This document shows positions 50,001 to 64,000 of a DNA stretch of 64,000 nucleotides, piece after piece. The position numbers and the translations under genes are program-made. The stretch covers positions 434,625 to 498,624 of the forward strand of contig VXAY01007414.1 of the NCBI GenBank assembly GCA_013399855.1. The letters are read 5' to 3'. The notes below the pieces were generated by a model that was not told the origin of the DNA, searched no databases, and saw nothing but the letters and a program-made list of their open reading frames with translations. Each line of letters starts with the position of its first letter. Position 1 is the first letter of the stretch. The DNA comes from Oxyruncus cristatus. Its lineage: Eukaryota; Chordata; Aves; Passeriformes; Cotingidae.

Positions 50001-53000
50001 ACATTACTACTTTGTGGCATCTGCGTACTGCAGAAATAATCACAGTGTATAAATTAACATATGAGCTTTCCGGAATTGCTTCAAGCATAGTTATCAACAT
50101 GGATAAGGTGGCAAAACCTATTCAAATATCTACATGTCTTTGTCCCTCTCTACTTTTAACTCTCAAATGGTTGTGGATGCCATGTATAAAGCTTTTGTGT
50201 AGTACAGAACTTGTATTAAGCATCTCGGTATGCCCAGCAGCCTTTACAACAAGCATGAAGAACCTAAGTGAAAACAAGAAACTTAATCTCTGATAAGGGA
50301 TTGTTTGAAAAGTTTTTTTCAGAGAAAAAAAAGTCAAATTCATATGAAGCTTGTGCCACTTTTAAGCCTAGCAAAGTAACACATTTGGATTCTAAAGCTA
50401 ATTGGAAAGATGATTTTATTAATAGTACGAGTGTCAAGAACAAAGACACTTAAAAACTGACAAAAAAGGAGTGCAAATAACTTTATCAACCTATAAAAGC
50501 TTTATAAAAGTAGACCAGATACTGCATAGCTGGATATTCTACCATAAAGGATCTGAAAAAACTACAGCAGTGGAAGCCCTGAGATTCTTCCAGACGTGTG
50601 AAGTAATGCCTTGCACTGTTATATGGGCAAGGCCTTTTTTCTTGGCTGTAATTTAGGAAGGCTTTTGTATGTTATCATCAATGAATTAGAACTTGAATAA
50701 CAAATCTTGGATGTATTCATCATAATCTGTTCCTGTTCTGGTGGGAAGAAGGAAAAAAAAGCTTATTGTAAAATAGTTTAAACCTATTTGATGAAAAAAT
50801 AGGTGGATTTTTTTTTGTTGAGTGATCCATAATCATAGAGTCTGCTTTAAGAGTTCCTAACTCAATCATACTGCAGTGGTGAGCTCTGTGTACAGTACTG
50901 CTTAGTATCTTGTGTCTGCTTTGAGTTCCATATTGAAATGAAGGAATTGAACATGTCAGACTGTGCCATAAAACAAAAATGAGTAAAGTAAAATTGATTG
51001 CAGTGTGTTCTCCGTCTTGTGTACCTGGCTTAAGAAATTACTTTGGTAATTCATAGGTCTTTGGAACACAGTGTAACTGTGTAATACATGCTTCTATGTC
51101 TATATGCATATACGCTTATATCCATTTATAAATTATTTCTTATTTGTGTCAATACGTATCAGAAATTGCCTTCATCTTGCCCTGTAATTGAGTGTTCTTT
51201 GAAGGTGTGTATGTGAGGGTGTCCAGTAGTAACACTTTGTTGAAACTTCAGGCAGTCGTGCTGGGTGGTGTTTGTTAGTTCTCAGTTTAGAAATCTGAAA
51301 GGTGGAGCATGTTTCAAATAGGGAAACAGATAAGATGGAGATTTTGCAGAAAACAACTTTTGCCTTGTCTGGGTAAAAACTAAGAAGGGAAATTTCTACT
51401 GTGTGGGGATGAAAGAAATGCAAATTTGTGACCAAGAGGGATGTGAGAGGTGCATGTATTCTCAGATACAGTATATGGAATATCAGACATAACAGTCATT
51501 ACTTCTGCTTCTTTTGTTGTTGTTTTGTTTTTTTGGGTTTTTTTTCATGAAGGAAAAAACATCATTTAAGTGAGAACCCTTATATGAACTAGAACCTTTT
51601 CATGTATTTTATCACCCATATATCCCTCTGCGCAAACAGACTCAAATTTCTCAGTTTTCCAGCAACTTGCAATTTCTTACTTATGAACCCAGTTGCATCC
51701 TTTTTTAAAAAAACACAGAACATAACACCTAAACACAAAATTTGCATTCTGATTTGGTAGTATTTTCAATAACTTAAAAAAAATCTTAGTGCATTGGTTT
51801 GAGAGAATGAAGTGGCTTGCTGAAACTTTTTTTAAGTGGCTGACAATAGTCATTAGAAAGACATCCAGGGAATTAGTCTTTAGATGAGCTTCTTAATGCA
51901 GGGAGGTTTTGTGGGGCACAGTGGTGTGAGGTCATTCCATAATTATCTTAATTTAGTCGGTTTTGGTCCACTGTGTTTCAGATTCAGAGGCATTTACTTT
52001 GTTCTGCTGTGAGTCATAGTGCTTCATTATGACACTTGCACTGACAGTTATGGGAGAGATGTCCTGAGAGGCACTAGGCTAGATCAACATTTTCAAACTC
52101 CCACATGCATCTTCCCATTTTTATTAAGATCTCCTCAAAGTTGGTTACACACCCTCTTTCAAATCGTTCTTTATGACTTGGGTCTTTCACATTGCCTGTA
52201 CAACACTCACGAGTCACTGTGCAGCCGGTGTGCTAGTTGCTCCCTTACTGAACCAACCATTAATGGGCAGCTTTTTCTGTGTATTAACATTTTGTCTTTG
52301 ACCACACATTTTGATTATTGTGTATTTGGAGTGGATTTTGCTGCCTGCGTCCAGCACTCTGCACAATGAGACCTAATCCCCAGCTGGGGACCATCTCTAG
52401 CAGTGCAGTACAAATAAAATAAATTTCAACATTTTTTGTTTTAGTTTGGCCTCATTCATGAGGGGGTTTGTTGCTATTTCTCAATTCCTATTTGATGTAC
52501 TAGTTTTACAGTGATTTTCTGGGTATTGAAAGCAATTTCTTCAGGGAAAACACAATTCAGTGTTTTACGACACTGTATATATGGATTGGGTGTTGATTTT
52601 TGGTATCTATTCTATACACAGTACATGCTAATGTACTTGAGAGGTAAGACGTGTGAATTGCTGCAGATCTTTAGCTTTGCAAAACATGGGATTGAAGAGC
52701 TGGGCTGGTCTGCTTGTTTACTTTCCCATGTTGAAGTGGTAACTGTCTACTATTACTGTGCCTTGTGGCATTTTAAAAAACAAGAGATGAGAACATTTTT
52801 GCTACTCTGTATGCCTCACAGAGCAGGAAAAGTAAGACATCATTTAAAGTGGCTATTGTGCAGGAGATTTCTGGAATGTCTGGCATTGCATGTTCAACTT
52901 TGGCATTTTGTCATAAAAAACTGGAGCACAGCACAAGCTCTCAAATATGCAGTCAGGCCTCTTGAGCTCCTGTAAAAATAAGCTGGCAAACAAATCCCTC

Positions 53001-56000
53001 TAATAAAATGCTGATGCTGGAAAAGATATACAGTCATCACTTCGTTATGCTACTTTTCTCAGCATGTCTCATCTATTTCCGAAAGTAGAAGAGAGGGATG
53101 ATTACAGTTAAGCAAAAGTCATGGTGACGTGAAATCCTGGCCTTGCTGAGACAGGGAACAGCTCAATCACTGGGTCAACCTTTGAGCCATGAAATGTCCC
53201 AGTGGCCTGGCCAGGTCACAGGTTTCAATGGACATTAACTTGCCTTTTAGTCATGGCAGTTGTTTCTTCTCTCTTTGTGCTCTTATGATGGTCGTTGTTC
53301 AGCAGAGTATATGGGGCTTATGATTTTTTGGTTCGGGCTTTTCATGACTCTGTAGCCATTTAAAATGGCCTCCATGGAGCCTCCCAGGGGGTGGGTGCAC
53401 TGGTGAGGCAAGAGGAGGCTTCTGGCTTTAGGAGCATTTGGCATTGGGCTGCTATTGATAACCTGGGCGGTGAAGGTGGTGACACGGCTGCAGTGCTGCA
53501 GTCTGGGCTTTCTTTGTTTACTGGTACTGTTATTTTTCCTATCAGTTTTTCTCAGGATGGTCCATTTATAATTTTTTCCTCAATGTATTTTTTCATTCCA
53601 AATCTGTATAGCTACTAGTCATAGCTACGGCATTTTCTTAATTATCCTGTGTTCTTTCCTTCAAAAAGAACTACGTGGTTTTAATATCTACTGTGTGGGA
53701 CACCTGTGTAGGATAGTTGAAGGAAAAAATAGGAGTAATGACCGCCTGGAAAGGAAAAGTGTCAGAATATCTGGTTATTTAATTCATAAATTACGGTCCT
53801 GTTTAAACAACAAGAAATCATTCTCAGGTTAGACTCTTTAGAGCTGATTATGACAGTGGAACTATCCTGAATACAAATAAAAGATGGAAGGTAAAGAAAC
53901 TTGTTTTAAAACAAACCTTTTGGCAGAGCTGATAGTGGTAACTTCTAGTGGTGTTATAGAAATTGCAGTATCTTTTCTGTCATACAACACTGGCATGTGA
54001 GAGCCTGGAATAAGAAAAATACTGATGTGACAATCAAAATAATGTGGTGGAGGGGGAGTCCATGAAGAGACCATGTGTCAGCCCAGGTGCACTAACAGAG
54101 CTACCTTCCAAATACTCTTGTATGTCATAGTGACCAAGTAGGTTCAGAATAAAACAGGTTTTTATGAAACTACGTGTCCTCTTTTCTGTTTCCAAATGAA
54201 TCACTTTTGTAGTGCCCTCCCAGAAGGAGCCCACAGGCACCCAGCAGACTAAGGGTGTTGAATGAAGGCAGGACCTGAAAAATAGTCTTCTTCCCTCATT
54301 TAGAGAGTAATACTTGTTAAACTGCACAGCTTTAAATAAGGAGGAAACAGTACTTGTGATCATCTGTAGTGGCGAGCAGTCATAACTTTTTTCTTTGTGC
54401 TGTTCAGATATTGGGGAAAGGATTATAAGCAGCTTACATGTTTCTGAAGCAACTCTCTGATCACATATTGTTTTGCCTCTTCAGCTTTGAAAAATCTAAA
54501 AAAAGTGCCCTATCAGGAAAATACTATTATCGGATCTCTAACAATGTAATATGTTTTAATAGAGTGGAGAGGAACTGTGGTGGTTATTTGTGGCTTCTTT
54601 CTTGCTAAATTCAGTAGCTGTTGTGAATCAGGAGATTAAATGGCAATTTGTATGTGGTCTATGCTGCTCACATGAGCAGGTCCGGGGACTTTTTTAAAAC
54701 TTATATCTTTTTTAAGGTCCTTGAGCCTGCTGTCTGAAGCTTTCGAGAGAACAGCATGTCCTGTGTGCTGCACTCTCTTCCTCACATCTTGGAATTGTTC
54801 TGGGTGTGCATAAACACCTCTTCTCTCATCTTTCGTGGCTTCTCATGTGCAAGTGGTTTTTGAGGCCAGCTTTCCTCTTCCTGACTTCTGGAACAGTCTT
54901 TAGCATTGGAGCAGGGACCAGGACTCAATCTGCAAAGCTCTGTTAAATGAAATTTCCAATGGGCATCCAAAGATTGTGACACTATATTTGTGGTAATGGC
55001 CAGATATCACCCTTAGTCCTCTGTAGACAAGATTCTGGTATCCCAGATATGTTTGCAGGATTAGGGGAGACATGGATCGCACTACCCAAAGTTCTTGTGA
55101 AGCTTCAGGTTGCTGGCCATGTACTTCCACTGGAAAATTGTTAGGGGTCTGTAAAAAGAAATTCTTCAAGTTAGACACTTTATAAACTCCAGTAGATTGG
55201 TTTTGGCTTGTTAGCAATGGGTAAGATGAAACACAGACATTTCTAACATTTTGACTCCCTTTATTCTCTCTGTAGGAACCCAGCAGGCAGGATGTACAGT
55301 GATTTGGAAATTTCTGTTTTGAGTTCCTAGGACAGCTGATTCAGCTCCACAATTTCTTGTGGCTGTGTTTTTAGCTGTTCCATAGATGGTGATAGGACTA
55401 CAGACTGCCAGTGATGATAAAAACAAATATATATTTGTGGCAATTAGACAGTGAGGTATCTAGAGCTAAGCAGTACTGTTGTTGGCAGGATTACAAGAGC
55501 TGGGTTGTTTGGAAATTTAGTGTTCTCATTGTGGCTATTATAGGGCAAAACTGAAAGCTAATAAAACTGAAGGCAGGTCATATCAACAGACCAATTAAGC
55601 ACAGTGTGTATCATGGATACAAATGTTTGTGAGCTATACTGCTTAGACAGCAGTCATTATTTTTGACCTTTCAGTGTGAATGCTCTTGATTCCTCAACAC
55701 TTTTTCATGCAGGATAGCCTGCTAGAGAAATCACTGTCAGACATGACTTCATATAGTCCCTGACTTTAGTTGGATTTCTGCAGTCCTGATTTAAACCAAC
55801 TTGGCTTTACTGGAGTGATGTAGGGCACAAAACAAGCCAACTTTTCTTTTCTGTGGTTTTCACTGTGTAGGTCATCTGAAAAGATGAAAATGTGGCTTTC
55901 CCAAAAAGATTCCTTTTTCCCATTGGTTTCATTACTAAATTGGAGCTTGGGTGGATGATTATTGGCATTTGCCTTAATTCTGTATTTGCAGGTGGCACTG

Positions 56001-56756
56001 TCTTTTCTGCCAGGAGATAGGAGAAAGTCTGAGGACTTTATCTATTAATGACACAGCCCTGGAACAACAGCAAGGTAGCTCAGTTTGGAACCACAAGGGT
56101 GTTGAAACACAGATAACTTTAAACAACAAGATTCAAAACAAACTTCTCTCTGTCTCATCAGTACCTGACCAGTTTCAAATAAAACCAAACTTGAGCTCTT
56201 TTGTTCTGTTTGCATAGAGGCTTGTTGCATGATGTGGGTGGAAAGGTAATACCTGTTTAGCTTCACTTTGACATTTCCATTAAGATTAGAATCAGTATGA
56301 TCTTGCATCACAAAAATGGATTCAAACCTGGGCAGGGCCTTATCTTGCAGTAGCAAGCTGCTTAGCCCGACTGGTGAGCAGGATTCTTAGTTGCTGTGAA
56401 TTGAAGAGAAAATGCGCGGACTTGGAGCTTTCCTGAATGCTTTTTTCATGCGTCACAAGTTCTCGCTGCAACGAAACTCAGCCAGAAGGGTGGTGCCTGG
56501 ATACCAGTTGAGAAGGTCGATACAGTCCTACACACTAAATGATAAACATGGCAAAACCCAGATACTGACCAAGGGACAGCTGGCCTGGCATCTTTTCTCT
56601 CTGTGATCAGTGGAATATGCAGTTCTTTTATTGCTGTTAGTCAGGTACCTTTAAATCATACTAAACAACATGCTTGAAAAACACAAATAATGTGTTAGAT
56701 TTTCATAATTTCTTCCTAAACATAGCAAGCTGCTATATCTTGTACCTTTTCCTTTA

Positions 56757-56828
56757 TTTTCTTTCTTTCTTTCTTTCTTTATTTATTTATTTTTCTTTAT
56801 TTATTTCCTTTATTTTCCTTTTTTTTTT
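56757..56828. repeat. (CTTT)n/(TTTA)n compound microsatellite
   Basis: CTTT units (56761-56780) pass into ATTT units, then mixed TTTA/TTTCC, ending in a T run. The tract is pyrimidine-rich and likely length-variable. Confidence 0.9.
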
Positions 56829-59800
56829 AATATCTTGGTAACCAGACCTAGTAATAAGTAACAAATAGAAGTATGATGCACAAATTTCAGTTCTTAAAGC
56901 TCATTTCAATATAAATGAAAGCTAATCTTGTGCCTCTAATTTTTGTCCTGCTGAAGTCCCAACTCTTTCCATCAGCTAAAATCAGGGTCACATCTCCAGA
57001 AACCTACCTTAATATTAAAAAACACACATCTCTGCATTTTAGGACCAAACTGATTGCTGTAACTTTTTTTCCCCCTGTCTCACATGCTTTTTCTTCTGAA
57101 TTGAACTGTACTCTTTTATCAGAAATTCCTCATAGGTACCCATATTACATGATCAAGTCGCTTTTTCATATTCTTTTGAATAAAGCCTGCAGGGAGAACT
57201 TCTCTGGCATCATCCATAATTCAGAATTTTATAGCTCTTTTCTGAGTGTGCTGAAGTTTTTCAACATTACTTTTGAAATACACACACACCAGAACTAACC
57301 TTGCATTATTTTATGGTCCTGTCAGAGCCATATAGAGGAGTAATGCTGCTTTCCTACTGTTATTTTGAATTCCCTTCATATATTGTATTCATTGACTGCA
57401 GCATATCATTGGGAGTTCATGGCCTGTTGTTGCTTCATGTTTTTTAAACCATTATCCTAAAGTTCGTCATTTGTCAGTGGCAGAACTAGAAAAGGTTTCA
57501 CAAATTTCCTGAACTTAATTATGCAAGGCAGAAAAAATTCAACTTAGTACTGAACAAAACCCTTTAACTGATGGCAAGACGTATCAATAATCATATAATA
57601 AGTAATGTAATTTATGATTTCTGTAAGGTTTTTGACAGTTTTCACATTCAATAAGCAATTATAGTTCTGCAATATCCCTGTAGATTGGGGAACTGTGCTT
57701 TATTTTGAAGTGGGGAAACTGAGGCCAAAGTATTTCTATACCTATACTGAACCCGGGTTTACTGAGTCCATGACCTACTAATTCATCCTTCTTGGGCTGC
57801 CTAGGAAAATAAATGTTTTATAGTTAATGTCACCCCATCATGATGTTATTTTGAAAGTGCTTCCTCATATACCGGGGTCGTACCTGTTTTTAGGGCAGTC
57901 CTGTGCAGGTTCTGGTGGTCTCTTTCCAGTGCATGAAATGCACCATGGCAGCATGAATTTCATTGTACAGCAAGTCTGCATTCCTTGGCACACAGAGCGG
58001 GATAATACTGCTGGTGTCCAAACCTACTGTTTTCATAGTGCTGCATTTCCTCACTAATGGCTTATGAGGCAAATGTTTAAGTGCTTATTGTTACATATTC
58101 TCCTTTTATCTCATTATTGATAGAGCAGTGTTAGAGTTGTGAAACTATGATTTTTTTTTTTTTTCCTTTTTTGAAAAATAAGATCAAGCAGCAGAAGATG
58201 AAGGCTTTCAAGTGTGCAGTTACGAGTTTGTTCACAGCGACTGTTATGTCTCCTGTGGTTCACTCCTGGCACTTCTTCAACTTAGCATCACCGGATCAGT
58301 AGAGCCTGCTGTGCTCCAGTGCCTGAGCTCCCGCAACACCTCTGTGTCCTCACTGGAACAAATTTGAGAGTTGTCAGACCCTGATAGATAGATGGTCTCC
58401 AACCCTTAGAAGTCCTGTCAAATATACTAAAGCGTCTTTTATGGTGGAGAACAGACACTGAGTGCTTCAAAGGACTTGCTCAATCTTGCGTCTTCTTTTT
58501 TTTTTCTCTGCTGTTAAAGATATGGGACTCAGGTCAAGTTCAGCATGGGACCTTTTACATCATAGGAACTTTTGTACTGGAAGGAGAAGTTCACCTAGTA
58601 CTTACTATAAAAGAATAACTATTTTAGGAACTTCGGGTACTTTTGTTGGGCCAGATACTGTGCATCTCCTGGGGGGCAGGTTGTCTTCTCTGCAGTATGT
58701 GTGTTTTCCTCTTTTTTGTACCTGCAGAGTGTTTTTGCTTCAGTGTACTTGATGCTTTTACCTTTCTCTGATGACCCACTATTGCTGTAGCAAAGGGCTC
58801 TTTGGGATGTTCCTTGTTCTGCTTAGGGAACCAGTTGCTCCTCTGACCACGGGTGTTTTCTTGGAGCCCATTTCAGACTGGAAGCCCTTGTCTCATCTGG
58901 AAGATTATCGTCCATTTCTCCCCTTCCTGGTCCCGTGATGACAGTCAGATGTACCTCACAGCCTGCACTGGTCTTTCATGCCTGCCCTGTCTGGAAACAA
59001 AGGTAGAAGATGACAGGAGCTGTTCAGGCAGCTGGAACTGGAAAGATGCTGGTGCCGATCCTGGGGAAGCTGAAGGGATCCTGGTCTGAGAGGTCTTCCT
59101 CTGAGCTTTCCCCACCAATGCTTCTATGGTGCAAGGCAGAATGAGCCTTGCTGCCTGCCCTGCTCCTCATGGCACGACCTGCTGCTGTCCAAGGGCAGAG
59201 GCAGGGATTTTCTTGGATCAGGGAAGTGTGGGAGAATCTGACACGACTTTCCAAGCCTGGCTGCTTGCCTCCTCTTTGTTGCTCACTCCAGCCTGCCACT
59301 CTAGGGCAAACCTTGCCATCTCGTGTGACGCCCATGCTGAACTGTCCAATGTCCCATTTGCTAAGAGGAGGGAAGAGGCTTTTTTAATTAATACTTAGAT
59401 GCATGTTCTGAAGAATAAAAACACAGCCCCGATGTCTAGAAACCAGGATCCTGTACAAAATCTTAAATTACTGCCTTGATGGAGCCCACATCATCACCCA
59501 GTGGTCAGGCCCTTAGCTCAGCACGTCCAGCATTAGATGGGGCCCCTGGGTCAGGAGCTGGGTTGGAATCCTGTCTTCTGCTGTCTGGAGAGCCAGGGAT
59601 CCACCACTACAAGACACAACTAAAGAAGATGGTCCCTAGCATTTTGCTTAGGGAGTGTTTGTTTACCTGCCCTCCTGCCATGTGTCCATGATCATAAGGT
59701 TCTTAATTTTTTAGTTTTTAAATGTAATTACCAGAGTTATTCTGAGTCATCTTATCTTTAGCCAGTGCCCAAGCATTTGCAGAGGGGAATGACAGTTGCT

Positions 59801-61407
59801 GTGTGGCCCTTTCATACTTGTGTTCACTGCCACGCTGCTGTGTCATCAGCCAGTGTTTGTTTTAAATGTCTGAAGTCCAGAGCTATGGTGGTATGTTAAC
59901 CCACCACCTCTGTGTAGTCTGGAAATGTTAAAACTATAAATATTATAAACAAAGTGCCATTGGGGGAGCATATATATTGTGGTTATTTAAGTAGTCATAT
60001 AGATTTCTGCCTCAGTTTAGTGCTCATAGAATGTATACACGATCAGAGAAATACTCCACAGTTCACTGAAGAACAAAGGTATATTTAACAGAAGATGTGT
60101 TTCTACTGAATATATGCTTTTTTAATTAAGATTTTAGCTTAAAAAATAATTTTAGGTCTCTTCATCTGCTTTCCATATGTAGCTATTTCAACTAAAATAC
60201 ATTGCTTAAGGTTTAATTGAATCAGTGCCATCGTATAAATACAGAATTTCTGTTTATGTACATTTCTCATTCTGAAAGCTTCCAAAAACTAGCTAAGTGA
60301 CCATTAGAATAATTTAACAAGAAAAGATTTTTAGGTTATGAAATGTGAGTTCTCCTACATAAAATACAACATGCTGGAACTAATTTTCGTTGCATGGTTA
60401 TGGTTAATGGTTAAAAATTTTCAGACTGTGCAGAACCATTTCCATACCACTGTTTTAAAGAGACCTTGTCTTGAATAATACATGATATTTGGTCATTGAG
60501 GAGGAAATCCCATGGTCCAGTGTATACTCAGTGCATCCTTGAAATTTAGTCCCTGATTTTGAAAGGTTCAGTATTTCAGTCTCTGGCCATCTTTAGCCCT
60601 CAATGAATATTTTGTCATAGTAGATAAGGTGCATGCCAAGTAAACTGCTATAGTTTCCAACCACAGCCACGAGGAACAAAGTGAGTTAAGGCTGCAGCCT
60701 AAAATTTCTAGGCAGAAGTAATAAAGCTTTTCTTTGTTGAGGTTTTAGATGATGCTTTGTTCTCATATGCCCCAGTGAAAAAAATCTTTCTTTTAAAAAA
60801 TATTTTACAGACACTTATCTTGGTTATGTCTAATGCCTTTCAATATTTTTAAAAGAAATTCCAAGTAGATGAGTTATTTATGTGTTTAGCTTTTATTTTC
60901 CTTTATGTCTTTTAATAGATTCCAGATCTCATCCAAATTGTAATGGCTTCTGTGTTACGGAGCAACACAGTTAGTGGGTTAAATATCCATTTTTCTTGCC
61001 TCTCTGACATGAAAGTGCCATCGACCTATACACTAAATTGTTAATACATTTGTAAGCTCGGAAGTCCATCTTGTCCCCCTCACTGACTGCACACAGGCTT
61101 CACCAGACATGAGGAGACCCCAGTGCACTTAAGCACACCTGGAAGCATCATGTTATTCCTAGCATTCAGGTGAGCATGCTTGGAAGACATTATGATTAAA
61201 GGCTGGAAATGGAGAACTGTTCAGGCTTGAATTCTGTGTGAATTGCTTCCCTCAACCAACATGTTGAAGCACATGTAGAGTGTAATTTTATAGACTTGTC
61301 TGAGACATGGGGTATGCAGATGGAATATGTATGGTGATGGAAAAAAGAAGAGATAACCCAAACTGCTGTGTTTGCCTCTGCCGTCCCCATCATCTCTTCC
61401 CTGTGCA

Positions 61408-61440
61408 TTTCTTTCTTTTCTTTTTTTTTTTTTTTTTCCT
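61408..61440. repeat. Pyrimidine tract with T17 run
   Basis: TTTCTTTCTTTTC is followed by seventeen T bases (61421-61437). No splice-acceptor AG or retrotransposon body is adjoining. Confidence 0.88.
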
Positions 61441-61552
61441 TATGCCTGAATTTATTTGAATTTCTGGGGAGAGCAGGTGTTTAGGGGACGGAACAGCACA
61501 GGGAATGGGGCTGAGCTTTTACCATCTTGGAATTGCCACCATGAATCCCTGA

Positions 61553-61572
61553 TTTATTTATTTATTTATTTA
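61553..61572. repeat. (TTTA)5 microsatellite
   Basis: Five perfect TTTA units. The complementary strand reads TAAA repeats. Confidence 0.9.
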
Positions 61573-64000
61573 TTGTTTTCTAAGACTACAAGTTCCAGGA
61601 ATTGAAATATAGCATTCTGCACTCAAGAATTATTCCATAGAAAATGTGAGGGAGCGTATAATTAAATACTTGTGCACAGATAGCAGTATTGGAAGAATAA
61701 ATTTGGTGCCAGTCTCTCCAGAAGTGGTTGAAAACCGTAAATCATGAAGCGAATAGATAATCACAGATATAACAAACTGTAGCTGCATCTGCTGATTATT
61801 TTCTCCTCAACCTCTTGTGTACAATTAAGAATTCAGATGTAACAGCTGGGAATGATTTTCAAATGTTGATCTGAAGCAGAAAGTTCTATTCAGAAACTTT
61901 CAACAGTTCTTTTATCTTCCCCATTCGTTATTTTTTCTGGAATAGGTTAAAAAAGATAGGACTTGACCTGCTCTGCACTGAGGTAGAAAAGAGATCATTA
62001 TAAACTAAGATATGGATTTATTGTTAATGATCCATCTTCTAGTGTGACTGAGTTCAACAGCAAACAGACTGAATATCTGTCAACAGGCTAAACTTTCTTT
62101 GGTCAAGAAACTTTATCTGTTAATATTTTATTTTCCTAGTTCAGCAGGGAGACATTTTTCAAAGGTTTCTTGTTGATAGTTGTGGCAAAGAAACTAAGGT
62201 AAAATGCTCAAAGTGAGTGCCTGTCAAATTAAAGGTAGACACAATACACAAGTGAAAACTATAAAAAAAATTAGGGTAGATACTAATGTAATCATACAAC
62301 ATTATATACAGTGATGAGTATAGAGATCTATTTATAAGTATATTGATACGCTGAACAGGCAGATCTGTGTGGACCATGTCTACCTGTAAAATTACTACAG
62401 AAAGATGTCACATCTGTCACCGTGCTCCATGTGCACCTGAATTCAAAGCATTTGGCATTTAGGGTGGCAAAAGCAGCGGTTCCAGCTTTAGAACACATTG
62501 TTTATTTGTTTACATCTTGCAATTTTTTTGTATTCTGCCAGTAAAATCTCTGGTTTTAATGGTCCAACAAGCAGGTAAGGAATCAATTACCTGAACATGT
62601 ATGGACATGCATTTACACACTTCCTTGACAACAACATACTCGGAGATCTTTCCCTAGTCTAGTAAAGTGAGTTGTGCATATTTGTTGATGTCGTAGAGGA
62701 TTATTGTGACGAACCTCGTTAATTAACTAGTCCATCTAGAAAAGGAAAAAAGAAGAATTGCATTTTTGGTAGAGGTATGTCCTCATGGGGCACTCAGTGC
62801 AAGTTTATTTATTGTCATTTGACAGACACAGTTGTGGTGTGCATTTTACCTTCAAATGTTTTCTCCTCTGTTATCTGTTACTTTTGTTTGGGCATTTCCA
62901 GTTTCTTTGCAGGGAAGCAGTGTATTTTACTTTTTATCAAACTTTCAAGTCTTAATAGTATTGTTTGCAGATCAGGTCCAGGAAACATTTTCAGTCTGAT
63001 CACCCTACACAGATGTGTCATGTTTTACATTTCTGAAAGATAACCTGCATTGTCAGCCAAAGAACCATTACTCTTTAGATGCAATATTCTACTACTTATC
63101 TTTCTCCTTATTTTTTCTATGCTTAGTTGCTTGAGGTTTCTTAGTTTTATTTTATTTCATTACAGCAATATGCCAATACCTAAGCTGTTTTCATTTTTTT
63201 CTTCCTTTGTTCTGTTGTTAAGGGACAGAATTATGCCTGTTTCTCTAAGTTGGTCTTGTCCTCTTGGTGTCTGGTTTAAGGAGTTTACTTATATTGACTG
63301 CTGTTTAGGTTAGGGATTTGACTTTTTTTTAATGATAGAATATAATTTTTTACGTAATTTTACTAGCTGAACATTGAGAATAAAAGGACTATTTCAATAT
63401 TAATTGAAACTCCCCATATTCCAGAAAATTTGCATAGAATGGAGGAGGTGTAATCAACTCCACTTAGTTTTTCAGTCTGGTGACATGAATTTTCAATGCA
63501 TCCAGAAATTATGGGAGGGTTTACTCATGATAAACTGTGGTATTTTCTGGTGCTTCAGCTCAAAGAAAACAGTAAAATCAGCTAGTGGGATGAATTTGCA
63601 GATTGTACAAGATAGGGAAAGAGTCAACAATGTTCTTAGTACAAAATGATCTGCATGAACTGATTAACTCAAAGCAGTAAAGCAATTTTCAGTGCAGCCA
63701 GATGTCACGACGTACGTGCAGGAGCACAGACCATGGGCCATGCAAGATCCTGAGGACTTGGGCATATGAAGCACAGAAGAAATTGAGAGCTGTTTTGAAT
63801 ATTCAACCAATACTGACCTCTTGATATGACTTGGAGTGGGAGAGCCTGCATGGCCTCGGGATTTGTAGGAGCAGGGGACTTTTGAGTAATGCGAGGAAGA
63901 TGGCACTGCTTACCCAACTGAAATTGAAGGAATTACTCGTAAAAGGTTTTTTCTAGTTCTGCTTTCCCCAATTTCACAAGAGCATCGAATTGTGCAGACC

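Larger units (their letters stand above)
44011..64000 (+). other. KIAA1217/SKT intron 2, distal part to window edge
   Basis: No exon, RNA gene or clear transposon body was identified. Items of note are enhancer-like stretches at about 45230-45410, 46370-46620 and 59690-60010, a possible ancient repeat end at about 52344-52425, a possible degraded inverted-repeat element at 53120-53225, tetranucleotide repeats at 56757-56828 and 61553-61572, a T run at 61421-61437, and tandem forkhead-type motifs at 62499-62513. The 154-codon frame at 52511-52975 starts with GTG and is not convincing. Confidence 0.6.

Noticed and set aside
52511..52975. 154-codon + strand frame
   Set aside because: It begins at GTG. 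The first in-frame ATG shortens it to about 116 codons. No family similarity, splice sites or coding-like composition were recognised, and a frame of this length is expected about once by chance in this much AT-rich sequence.

Overview
This window looks like vertebrate, most likely avian, nuclear DNA. The evidence is moderate-to-low G+C with one sharp CpG island, GT-AG introns, very low coding density, and 3'-end fragments of CR1 non-LTR retrotransposons, one of them with the typical terminal ATTCTGTG-type octamer repeat. No prokaryotic operon, phage, CRISPR array or plasmid feature is present. The species cannot be fixed from the sequence alone.

I can support one protein-coding gene: the 5' end of the sickle tail gene (KIAA1217, also called SKT) on the + strand. 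Bases 1-6354 are the upstream flank. A CpG-island promoter spans about 6360-7050. Exon 1 coding sequence is 6694-6763, intron 1 is 6764-11804, exon 2 is 11805-12091, and intron 2 begins at 12092 and runs past the right edge (at least 51.9 kb). The two exons join in phase and encode the first 119 residues of the protein. The rest of the gene lies beyond the window. I looked for the next conserved exon and did not see it.

The remaining ~98% is non-coding. It contains one clear CR1 on the + strand (about 30345-30706), one degraded CR1 on the - strand (about 28318-28442), several microsatellites and A/T or G/T tracts, a small intragenic CpG-rich patch at about 22883-23070, and several AT-rich homeodomain-motif-dense stretches that resemble conserved non-coding enhancers. 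The enhancer calls are judgements from sequence texture and motifs, not from alignment.

Nearly all the other long open frames are chance frames in non-coding DNA. I found no convincing new biological system. The best leads are regulatory: the candidate enhancers near a gene known in mouse for notochord and intervertebral-disc expression, the intragenic CpG patch with a small secreted-like ORF, and one unexplained 213-codon antisense frame in intron 1.
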